DNA of 32,747 nucleotides from Pseudomonadota bacterium (GTDB taxonomy: Bacteria; Pseudomonadota; Gammaproteobacteria; Steroidobacterales; Steroidobacteraceae): assembly GCA_025357635.1 (NCBI GenBank), contig JANXOV010000064.1, positions 1-32,747 of the forward strand, written 5' to 3'. The translations under genes were made by a program, and so were the position numbers. Shown here piece after piece: positions 7,301 through 13,889 of this stretch. Under the pieces are notes generated by a model that saw only the letters and a program-made list of their open reading frames with translations, was not told the DNA's origin and made no database searches. The stretch's first letter is position 1; every line of letters begins with the position of its first letter.

Positions 7301-8218
7301 TCAATGCTCGGTTGATGAAGAGGGCGTAGATTTGGTTAACGAGGGGCGACTGTTGTCGATGATCACTTCGACGCGACGGTTTTGCTGCCGGCCGGTGGAA
7401 GTGCCGTTATCGCTGATTGGCGAGCTCTCGCCTTTGCCGGAGCTGGTCAATCGCGAGGAATCAATTCCCTGTGCCAGCAAATAGGACTTCACGGCGTCCG
7501 CGCGTCGCTGCGACAACGCCTGGTTGTACTCGTCGCTGCCGACGCTGTCGGTGTAGCCTTCAATGGCGGCACTACGATCGGGGTATTTGTTGAGAAAGCC
7601 GGCCAGTTTGACCAGGTGCGCAGCGCCACCCGAGTTCAACTCGGATCGGTTGGTTGCAAACAGAACATCGCCCAACGTCAGGACCAGGCCGCGATCCGTG
7701 TTCTTGGCCTGTAATTCATCGATCTGCGTCTGCAGTTTCATGGCCTTGCGCTGTGCTTCAGCCGTTGCATCGCGTGCGTTCGCTGCCTGCTGCTTTTGAT
7801 CCGTGGCGTCTGCTTGTGCGTTGGAGGCACGCTGATTCGCTGAATCGGCCTCCTTCGTGCGCGCTTCCAGCCGCATTGCTTCGCAGCGTTCGCTCAGCAG
7901 CTTGCGCTGATCGACTGCCAAGCGGCTCTCGCCAAGCGACTCGGCAACGCTGATTTTGCGATCGGCCATGAACAGCAGATGAGCGCTCAGGGCCTTGTCG
8001 GGCTGCGGCTGTTCCGCGGCGGTCACCGCAGTGTCGGCCTCTTTGATCGCCAGCGGCGCACGGCTCGACAGTTCGGAATTGGCCTGTAACTGACTCAGGC
8101 GGGTGCGCAGCGCTTCTGCGCCGGGCGGTTTGACCGGCGCCGTCGTACAGGCGGCCACCAGCGATGCGGTCAGCGCAATGGCGAGCAGTGTTCGAATTGG
8201 TGTTGATGTCGTATTCAT
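7301..8218 (-). CDS. OmpA-family lipoprotein with N-terminal DUF4398 region
   Basis: A 305-residue envelope protein. A lipoprotein signal (lipobox LVAAC, lipidated C24) precedes a DUF4398-like helical region. A long Ala/Gln-rich coiled coil (roughly residues 100-175, ending KLQTQIDELQAKN) follows, then an OmpA-type peptidoglycan-binding domain from about 180 to 290. Peptidoglycan-binding marks are GDVLFATNRSELNSGG, IEGYTDSVGSDEYNQALSQRRADAVKSYL and the closing QQNRRVEVII. The predicted job is to tether outer membrane to cell wall. Its start overlaps the DUF4398 lipoprotein stop by one base (TAATG) and its stop is one base from the SYLF ATG. Confidence 0.94.
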   Translation of the reverse strand: MNTTSTPIRTLLAIALTASLVAACTTAPVKPPGAEALRTRLSQLQANSELSSRAPLAIKEADTAVTAAEQPQPDKALSAHLLFMADRKISVAESLGESRLAVDQRKLLSERCEAMRLEARTKEADSANQRASNAQADATDQKQQAANARDATAEAQRKAMKLQTQIDELQAKNTDRGLVLTLGDVLFATNRSELNSGGAAHLVKLAGFLNKYPDRSAAIEGYTDSVGSDEYNQALSQRRADAVKSYLLAQGIDSSRLTSSGKGESSPISDNGTSTGRQQNRRVEVIIDNSRPSLTKSTPSSSTEH

Positions 8219-8622
8219 TACTTGGTTCCTAAGTTGCGCTGCATTTCCTCATCCAACGTATTGGTGCCGTGTTGCACTTCCTCGTTGACGCTCTTGGCCT
8301 TCGCGACCTCGATCCTGGCGGCGGCGAGCTCTGCATCGATACGTGATTCCTGCGCGAGCCGGTCGGCTTCGATCATGTGCTTTGCCTGAACCGCTGATTG
8401 GGCGGCGCTGAGCTTGTCGCGCGCTTCACTCAGTTCGGGGGAAACGGAATCGGCGATGCGCGCGCGGTCGGCGACGGCGATCGCCTGTTCTGCGGCTTTC
8501 ATGGCTACAGTGGGCACGGGAGGATTTGACGCGCATGCCGACAGCAACAGCGCTGCGCCGGTGCCAATCAGGTATTGCACGCGAAATCTCCGGTAACTAT
8601 TACATTTGGAAGTGTTGATCAT
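8218..8622 (-). CDS. DUF4398 lipoprotein
   Basis: A 134-residue lipoprotein: a basic N-terminus, hydrophobic core and lipobox LLSAC with lipidated C30. A DUF4398 domain follows, two to three amphipathic Ala/Glu/Arg-rich helices (AEQAIAVADRARIADSVSPELSEARDKLSAAQ, then AKHMIEADRLAQESRIDAELAAARIEVAKAK). The start at 8622 has AGGAG nine bases upstream. It is the first gene of the DUF4398/OmpA/SYLF operon. DUF4398 often sits beside OmpA-type genes, as here, and its molecular role is not known. The region in front (8623-8730) holds a 14-bp palindrome that could be an operator. Confidence 0.9.
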   Translation of the reverse strand: MINTSKCNSYRRFRVQYLIGTGAALLLSACASNPPVPTVAMKAAEQAIAVADRARIADSVSPELSEARDKLSAAQSAVQAKHMIEADRLAQESRIDAELAAARIEVAKAKSVNEEVQHGTNTLDEEMQRNLGTK

Positions 8623-8924
8623 AAAAGGCTTCTCCTGAAAGCGAAAATCGTAGCAGCGCGATCGGATGCGCCATGTTTAATCGGGGAGAGTGTGCGCGCT
8701 TACGGCGAACTTATCGGTGCGCTAGCGCACTGAAGGGATGTCGGAACGCAGTGAGTCTGCTACAGAGGCGAGACGGAAAATTGCGGCAACGGATCAACGC
8801 CCGGTGGAATGCGCACGGTGAACTTGGCGCCGGATTACATTTCAACGCCATATCCTCCGCTGAGCCTGATCCGCGCGAAGTCCAGTGTGTCATCGATCGG
8901 CGTCGCCATGCGGCGCCTGCTGGT
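8623..8924. other. About 300 bp without an intact gene; contains a 14-bp palindrome
   Basis: No convincing coding frame is seen here on either strand. On the minus strand the frame of the DUF1203 relic can be read on past its stop for some 55 codons with one more stop, giving coding-like peptide (IRLSGGYGVEM, then SGAKFTVRIPPGVDPLPQF). I could not assign it. Bases 8717-8730 form a perfect palindrome, GTGCGCTAGCGCAC, about 95 bp before the DUF4398 start. The stretch probably combines gene debris with the operon's promoter. Confidence 0.5.
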
Positions 8925-9212
8925 TCAGATGCGAGAGGCCATCGCGGCCATTCGCGGAGCGGTCGAACCGCGCTCGAGCGACCCGCCGATCGCAGAGATG
9001 GCCTGTAACGCATTGGCGGCCGGCTGATACGCGTGGTTGGGCAGCAGAACGGGTTCTCCTGGTTCGCAATCGCGCATTTCGATGCGGTCGGGAAATGCGG
9101 GCTTGGCGTCCACGACATGCCGCGTTACTCCCTGTGCCGCGGGCTGCAATGTGCTCATGCCGTAGCAATGACGAAAATATCGCGCCTCGAGGACTGAAAT
9201 CTTCAAGCGCAT
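8925..9212 (-). pseudogene. DUF1203 family gene, truncated/degraded
   Basis: The 95-codon frame begins like DUF1203 proteins (PF06718). Its block VTRHVVDAKPAFPDRIEMRDCEPGEPVLLPNHAYQPA (residues ~29-65) is the family's diagnostic N-terminal region. Family members are about 150 residues and end with a VHN-x-PGC-x-AR-like block. Here the resemblance fades after residue ~70 and the frame stops at 95, with no C-terminal half recognisable in any frame by eye. It is most likely a pseudogene, although a short divergent functional form cannot be excluded. The ATG at 9212 has an AGGAG SD preceded by the 7-bp hairpin leader also found at 6142-6173. Confidence 0.6.
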
Positions 9213-9223
9213 GATTTGCTCCT

Positions 9224-9255
9224 GTCGCTGTTCCGGGACGTAGGCTGGCAGCGAC
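9224..9255 (-). promoter_or_regulatory. Hairpin leader copy 2 in front of the DUF1203 relic
   Basis: The stem (arms 9224-9230 and 9249-9255) and SD are the same as at 6142-6173, with one base change in the 18-nt loop. The surrounding similarity runs from about 9262 down to 9184. The divergent cytochrome b5-type gene starts 237 bp away on the other strand. Confidence 0.45.
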
Positions 9256-9491
9256 GCCGCACGCGTGCCATCCGGATCTTGTGCACGAATTCATTCGGTA
9301 TCTTCAGGGGTTTTCCGCGATTGGCGGATCTGTTCACGGCGGTGAGAAGACGCGCCCGCAATCGAATGATCGGCCGATTTCGTCGTCGATGAGGGACAGG
9401 CGTCTTTGCCTTAAGACAGGTTGCCGGTGTGCCAGGCGTGCTTCTTACTGACGCGCGTTTGACAACACATCAACAGACCAGGAGATAACAC

Positions 9492-10361
9492 ATGAAGAGA
9501 TTGCTAACAGGAGCGCTGCTGCTGGCGGCGGTCGCGGCGCACGCACAGAGCGCAAGCTACACGCTTGCGGACGTGCAGGTGCATGCCACGGCCGCGGATT
9601 GCTGGATGATCCTCAACACCAACAAGGTTTACAATTTATCACCGTTCATTTCGATGCACCCGGGCGGCAGCGGCATGGCTGCCTATTGCGGCAAGGACGG
9701 AAGCACCGCGTTCGGCAACGTGAAGCACTCCTCCAATGCCGTGGCGCTGGAGACCACGTATCTCATCGGCAGCCTGGTGACGGCACCGGCGGCGATCAGC
9801 GTCACGCTGACACCGACCAACGCGACATTGACCGTCGGTGGCACGGCGCAATTCACGCCCAAGATCGCCAACTCCAGCACCGGCGTTGCCTGGACGGTAT
9901 CGCCTTCCACACTGGGCACCATCAGTGCAAGCGGCATGTTCACAGCGCTTGCGGCGGGCCAGGGAACGGTGACGGCCGCATCGATGCAGGACAACACCAA
10001 GTCGGCGAGCGCTGTGATCACCGTCAATTCCACCACGACCGGTGGTGGTGGCGGCAGCACGCATCCGATCACGGTAGCCGTCAATCCTTCGGCCATGACA
10101 GTGAATGCCGGGTCGCGGGCCCGGTTCCGCGCCAATGTCAGCAATTCCTCACAGGGTGTGACCTGGAGCGTCAGCGGCAACATCGGCACCATCGATGCAC
10201 GAGGCGTGCTCACGGCGGCGATGACGCCGGCGACCGGCTCGGTCACGGCAACTTCAATGGAAGACCCCACCAAGTCGGCCACGGTGCAGGTGACCCTGAC
10301 GGCGGTGAACTGCGGTCCTGAGCACTCAGACCGGCAGACTCATTCCAGGAACGATGATTGA
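9492..10361 (+). CDS. Secreted cytochrome b5-like heme domain fused to two Big2 (Ig-like) repeats
   Basis: A 289-residue exported protein. A signal peptide (1-19, AHAQ) is followed by a cytochrome b5-type domain (~22-95). H56 in HPGG and H79 in VKHSS are the two expected axial heme ligands. C37 and C66 could form a disulfide. A bacterial Ig-like Big2 repeat (~102-178, ITVTL/VGGTAQF type) comes next, then a TTTGGGGGST linker (181-190) and a second Big2 repeat (~192-270). The C-terminal 18 residues are hydrophilic and do not fit the fold, so a small frameshift near the end is possible. AGGAG at 9480-9484 supports the start. It is probably a cell-surface or periplasmic electron-transfer or heme-binding protein; the partner is unknown. 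A strong GC hairpin follows the stop. Confidence 0.85.
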   Translation: MKRLLTGALLLAAVAAHAQSASYTLADVQVHATAADCWMILNTNKVYNLSPFISMHPGGSGMAAYCGKDGSTAFGNVKHSSNAVALETTYLIGSLVTAPAAISVTLTPTNATLTVGGTAQFTPKIANSSTGVAWTVSPSTLGTISASGMFTALAAGQGTVTAASMQDNTKSASAVITVNSTTTGGGGGSTHPITVAVNPSAMTVNAGSRARFRANVSNSSQGVTWSVSGNIGTIDARGVLTAAMTPATGSVTATSMEDPTKSATVQVTLTAVNCGPEHSDRQTHSRNDD

Positions 10362-10376
10362 TGAGCGTGTGAGACC

Positions 10377-10404
10377 GGCCGGGCGGGCAATGTCCCGCCC
10401 GGCC
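10377..10404 (+). terminator. Strong GC hairpin after the cytochrome b5/Big2 gene
   Basis: A perfect 11-bp stem (GGCCGGGCGGG at 10377-10387 pairing with 10394-10404) with a 6-nt loop, starting 16 bp after the stop codon. There is only a weak T tract (CGCTTAA), so termination may be bidirectional or rho-assisted. Confidence 0.6.
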
Positions 10405-10541
10405 CCGCTTAAGGAGAGATTGCAGCCATACATCACAAGTAGGCGGACTGTTTCTGAGGGCTATCCCATTTTAAAAATCCTGGCAGTCGACCCTACGTGC
10501 AACTTCGTCCGATGGCGTCCGCCCGCAAACCCTCGCTGCTG

Positions 10542-10569
10542 TTGCAAAAGAATCTTTTCTCTATATACA
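10542..10569 (+). promoter_or_regulatory. Putative sigma70 promoter of modA
   Basis: A -35-like TTGCAA at 10542-10547 and a -10-like TATACA at 10564-10569 are separated by 16 bp. This predicts a start near 10576 and a leader of about 27 nt before the ATG at 10603. The -10 element lies inside the ModE-like operator described next. Confidence 0.45.
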
Positions 10570-10584
10570 CTCAAACATAACGAC
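10557..10584 (+). promoter_or_regulatory. Putative ModE-type molybdate-responsive operator
   Basis: The site reads TTCTCTATATA, then 6 bases, then AACATAACGAC. The remembered ModE consensus is ATCGCTATATA-N6-TATATAACGAT. I count 9/11 and 8/11 matches with the exact spacer length. It covers the predicted -10 of modA, where a repressor would act when molybdate is plentiful. No modE gene is in the window. Confidence 0.45.
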
Positions 10585-10602
10585 ATCATTTCGAGGATGA
10601 GC

Positions 10603-11376
10603 ATGCTTAAAGCATTTCACCCGATTGCGGCAATCGGTCTGTTGTTCATCAGTATCTCTGCTTTGGCAGCCGACTCCTCAAAGCCGTCGATCACGGTGTT
10701 TGGCGCAGCCTCATTGACGAACGCGCTTCAGGAACTCGGTGACAGCTACTCCAAAGACACTTCAGTTCCGGTGAAATTCTCATTCGCGGCCAGTTCGGTG
10801 CTGGCGCGCCAGATCGACAGTGGTGCCAAGGCCGATATATTTTTCGCAGCGGACCAGGAATGGATGGATTACTTGCAGAGCCGTGGTCTCATCGATAAGA
10901 CCTCGCGGCGCGATGTGCTGGGCAACAAGCTGGTGCTGATTGCGCCGGCAGACAGCAACATTGAGCTCAAAATAGCGCCGAATTTTGCAATCGCGGCAGC
11001 GCTTGGCGGCGGCCGGTTGGCAACGGGCGATCCGGACTCCGTGCCCGTTGGCAAATACGCACGTAGCGCATTGACGAGTCTGGGCGTGTGGAACGAAATC
11101 CAAGACCGCCTGGTGCGCGCTGAAAATGTCCGCAGCGCTCTGATGTTCGTTGATCGCGGCGAGGTTCCCCTGGGAATCGTCTACGAGACCGATGCTCTGG
11201 CGGACAAGAAAGTGCGCGTCGTCGACGTGTTTCCGGCCCATTCACATTTGCCGATCGTCTATCCGATTGCTTTGACAAGTGTTGCCAAGCCAGGGGCCGC
11301 GAAATTCGTCGGGTATCTCTTGAGTCCCGCAGGAGATGCGATTTTCAAGAAATACGGATTTAAGACCCTGCGTTGA
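10603..11376 (+). CDS. modA: Molybdate ABC transporter substrate-binding protein ModA
   Basis: A 257-residue periplasmic oxyanion-binding protein. A signal peptide (about 1-23, ending ALAA) is followed by ITVFGAASLTNALQELGDSY and VKFSFAASSVLARQIDSGAKADIFFAADQEWMDYL. Their Ser residues bind the oxyanion in ModA. Later blocks are GRLATGDPDSVPVGKYARSAL, ENVRSALMFVDRGEVPLGIVYETDA and the closing PAGDAIFKKYGF, all standard for the family. The frame is open further upstream, but ATG 10603 is preferred because GAGG (10593-10596) lies six bases before it; ATG 10597 would abut the SD. No modB or modC follows: the next gene is on the opposite strand. The permease must be elsewhere or the gene is an orphan. 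Tungstate or a related anion as ligand cannot be excluded. Confidence 0.93.
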   Translation: MLKAFHPIAAIGLLFISISALAADSSKPSITVFGAASLTNALQELGDSYSKDTSVPVKFSFAASSVLARQIDSGAKADIFFAADQEWMDYLQSRGLIDKTSRRDVLGNKLVLIAPADSNIELKIAPNFAIAAALGGGRLATGDPDSVPVGKYARSALTSLGVWNEIQDRLVRAENVRSALMFVDRGEVPLGIVYETDALADKKVRVVDVFPAHSHLPIVYPIALTSVAKPGAAKFVGYLLSPAGDAIFKKYGFKTLR

Positions 11377-11424
11377 ATCGCAAGATCTAGAACGGGAAAA
11401 AAGATGCCTGGATCGGCTACTCGG

Positions 11425-11916
11425 CTAGGTCTGGTCCCAGGATTGCGTCGGAAGGTTTGCGGGCACCGTAAGCGAGCGAAGGTAGGTGACGAGTCTCCAC
11501 GCGCCGTCCGCGCCGAGCACGCCGCCGTAGGCCGGCATGCCCTTGGGTCGCCCGTAGTAGATCGACATGAACACTTCCGAGTCAGCGCCCCCGTAGCGCC
11601 AGCGCTGGTCACCAAGGTTCGGACCGACGGCGCCCGCAGCATCCGCCCCGTGACAGCCGTCGCAGTTCATCGTTGTAAACAGCAGCGCGCCATTTCTTGC
11701 GATCGCGGCGTCGCCTTCGTGCGGATTGCGCAGCGTGGCGCCCGGAGGCGGCTCGCCGCCGGCCGCCACATGTGCCGCGTAAACCACTGCGGGCTGCGCC
11801 GCAGGCGATGCGGGGTTTGCCGCACTCCCCTCGCGCTGGGTGCAGGCGCTGAAGCTCAGGACAAGGAGCGCCAGAGGTAGCGGTGCGCGCATGCGACGGA
11901 TGGATTTGAGATTCAT
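11425..11916 (-). CDS. Class I cytochrome c lipoprotein, electron acceptor of the PQQ dehydrogenase
   Basis: A 163-residue c-type cytochrome. The signal carries a lipobox-like SFSAC (C25), suggesting membrane anchoring. One heme site, C85-D-G-C-H89, follows LLFTTMNCDGCHG, and M127 in KGMPAY is the likely sixth ligand. The spacing and the YGRPKGMPAYGG block are typical of small cytochromes paired with quinoprotein dehydrogenases. Its ATG overlaps the PQQ-dehydrogenase stop by 4 bp (ATGA), so the two are translationally coupled. The cytochrome is the obvious acceptor for the enzyme's electrons on the way to a terminal oxidase (inference from family and context). Confidence 0.93.
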   Translation of the reverse strand: MNLKSIRRMRAPLPLALLVLSFSACTQREGSAANPASPAAQPAVVYAAHVAAGGEPPPGATLRNPHEGDAAIARNGALLFTTMNCDGCHGADAAGAVGPNLGDQRWRYGGADSEVFMSIYYGRPKGMPAYGGVLGADGAWRLVTYLRSLTVPANLPTQSWDQT

Positions 11917-13700
11917 AGTCCGAAAATCCAGATCATGCCGCCCTGGCTGGTGTGGCGTGCGATGTCCTTGACGTAGTCGGCAGGCGCACGCACGTCGGTC
12001 GGGTCATCCGAACGCACATCGCCCGCCAGCAGCAGCCAGTCCCCGCCGATGCCGGCATAGACGGCCACGTATTGCTTGCCGTCAGGACCGCGGTAGGTCA
12101 TGGGGTTGCCGACGACGCCCGAGCCCACTTTGAACTTGGAAAGAACCTTGCCGGTGCGCGCGTCGACAGACTTGAACCAGCCGTCGAGCGTGCCATAAAA
12201 GGCCACATCGCCCGCTGTCACCAGCGCGCCGCTCCAGTTCGGAAACGGCTCTTTGTTCTCCCACACCTTCTTGCCGGTGGCCGCATCCCAGGCCATGAAC
12301 GTCCCGCCATAGCCGCCCGGACCGATGCTGTAGGGACTGATGGCCCCCTGGAACATCGTACCCTTGAGATAGGCTGCGCGCGTCGCGCCGAAGTCCATGC
12401 AAAGATTGTTGGTTGAGGTGTAAAACAGCCGCGTGCGCGGTGAGTATGCCGGCGGGGAAGTGGGCGCAGCACCCCCCTCAAGACAAGGACAGATGTCCTT
12501 GACCGTTCCTTTGGAGGCTCCGGTCTGTTTCTCGGGTACGATCACCGGCCGACCGCTTTGCAGATCGATCGACTTGGCCCAGTTGACCTTCACGAACGGT
12601 TCGGCGAGCAGCAGTTTCCCGGTCGCGCGATCAAGCGTATACGCGAAGCCATTCTTGTCGAAGTGCACCAGCGCCCTGGTGGACTTGCCGGCCACGGTCA
12701 GATCCGCCAGCACCATCGCGCCGGTGGCATCGTAATCCCAGTTGTCGTGCGGCGTGAACTGATACGCCCAGACCAACGTGCCATCCCCAGGGTGGCGCGC
12801 CAGCACGCTGGCCGTCCACTTGTTGTCGCCGGCGCGCTGTTCCGCGTTGTAGGGCGCCGCATTTCCGGTGCCGTAGTAGACCAGGTCGAGGTCGGGGTCG
12901 TAGGACAGCCACCCCCAAACCGGCGCACCGCCAATGCGCCAGGTCTCACCCGCCCAACTGTGCAGGCCCAAGTCAGCACCCGTGTCATAGGGGGCTTTGA
13001 ACGTACCCGGCCTCACCAGCATGTCCGCATCCGGGCCGATGTTGTGTCCGGTCCAAACGATGGTGCCGGTCTTCAGATCAAGACCCTTGATCCAGCCGTA
13101 GATGCCGTATTCACCGCCCGAAGCGCCGACAATCACCCGGTCTTTGACCACCAGTGGCGCCATCGTCACGGTTTCACCGCTGGCGACATCGGCGATCTTG
13201 GTTTTCCACAGCTCGTGACCGGTCCTGGCATCGACAGCGACCGTGTGGCCATCGAGCAGGTTGTAAATGATCTTGCCGTCCGCATAGAACGCGCCGCGGT
13301 TGACCGTATCGCAGCAGGACACGCCGACCGCGTTGGCGCTCACGTCGGGCCGGTACTTCCAGCGCAAGGGATACCCTTCCTTGGACAGATCGAACGCATA
13401 CAGCACATTCGGCCAGGGCGTCACGACGTACATCGTGTCTCCGACGACCAGCGGCTGACCTTCGTGCCCGGCGAGAACGCCTGTGGAGAAGGTCCACACG
13501 GGATGCAGCGATGTCGCGTTGACCGCCGTGATCTGCGCAAGCGGGCTGAAGCGAGTGCCCGCGTAGTCGCGAGCCGGCATCGCCCAATCACCGTTCGCCG
13601 CGTTCGCTGCCGCCGGCTTGGCCTGATGCGCCTGCGCGTGTGCACCACCGGCGGCGATTGTCATGAGCATCGCAAGGCAGCACAGCGGGATCGGCCGCAT
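11913..13700 (-). CDS. PQQ-dependent alcohol dehydrogenase, predicted lanthanide type
   Basis: A 595-residue periplasmic quinoprotein. The ATG at 13700 opens a signal peptide (to about residue 22, GGAHA); the longer frame adds a non-signal extension. Eight-bladed propeller W-motifs recur (for example VYYGTGN, TAGDVAFYGTLDGWFKSVDARTGKVL). Key residues are the vicinal disulfide C129-C130 in VSCCDTVNRG, metal ligands E197 (GGEYG) and N280 (GTGNAAPYN), and catalytic D322 in HDNWDYD. The second Asp of that WDYD, D324, is the extra lanthanide ligand that distinguishes XoxF/PedH-type enzymes from calcium enzymes, which carry Ala or Ser. No fused cytochrome domain is present; a separate cytochrome c gene follows with 4-bp overlap. 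The substrate is probably a primary alcohol or aldehyde. No PQQ biosynthesis genes are seen here. Confidence 0.93.
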   Translation of the reverse strand: MRPIPLCCLAMLMTIAAGGAHAQAHQAKPAAANAANGDWAMPARDYAGTRFSPLAQITAVNATSLHPVWTFSTGVLAGHEGQPLVVGDTMYVVTPWPNVLYAFDLSKEGYPLRWKYRPDVSANAVGVSCCDTVNRGAFYADGKIIYNLLDGHTVAVDARTGHELWKTKIADVASGETVTMAPLVVKDRVIVGASGGEYGIYGWIKGLDLKTGTIVWTGHNIGPDADMLVRPGTFKAPYDTGADLGLHSWAGETWRIGGAPVWGWLSYDPDLDLVYYGTGNAAPYNAEQRAGDNKWTASVLARHPGDGTLVWAYQFTPHDNWDYDATGAMVLADLTVAGKSTRALVHFDKNGFAYTLDRATGKLLLAEPFVKVNWAKSIDLQSGRPVIVPEKQTGASKGTVKDICPCLEGGAAPTSPPAYSPRTRLFYTSTNNLCMDFGATRAAYLKGTMFQGAISPYSIGPGGYGGTFMAWDAATGKKVWENKEPFPNWSGALVTAGDVAFYGTLDGWFKSVDARTGKVLSKFKVGSGVVGNPMTYRGPDGKQYVAVYAGIGGDWLLLAGDVRSDDPTDVRAPADYVKDIARHTSQGGMIWIFGL

Positions 13701-13783
13701 AGACCTGTTACCTTTTGTTTCTGAACCCCCAGGGTGAGTCAAGCGCCGGCGCAGGTCAAGGAGCACACGCTCGCGGAGCTCGC

Positions 13784-13879
13784 CTACGCATCGGCCGCTA
13801 CAAATTGGGCAATATTTTCGCGGGTGAGGTCGAGAGTCAGCGGCTCGTCAAGTGGGTCCGGGTTCGCCACTGATCCCAT
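13784..13879 (-). CDS. Small ORF (31 aa), hypothetical
   Basis: An acidic 31-residue frame (MGSVANPDPLDEPLT... ending IAQFVAADA) lies between the serine hydrolase stop, 10 bases upstream, and the PQQ dehydrogenase start, all on the minus strand. The composition looks protein-like (an amphipathic LTRENIAQFVAADA helix), but the SD is poor and I do not recognise it. It may be a real microprotein, a fragment of a lost gene, or chance. Confidence 0.25.
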   Translation of the reverse strand: MGSVANPDPLDEPLTLDLTRENIAQFVAADA

Positions 13880-13889
13880 GTCCGCAAGT

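Noticed and set aside
12558-13724. 388-codon plus-strand frame opposite the PQQ dehydrogenase
   Set aside because: The minus strand carries a complete quinoprotein with catalytic residues; the antisense frame has no recognisable domain.
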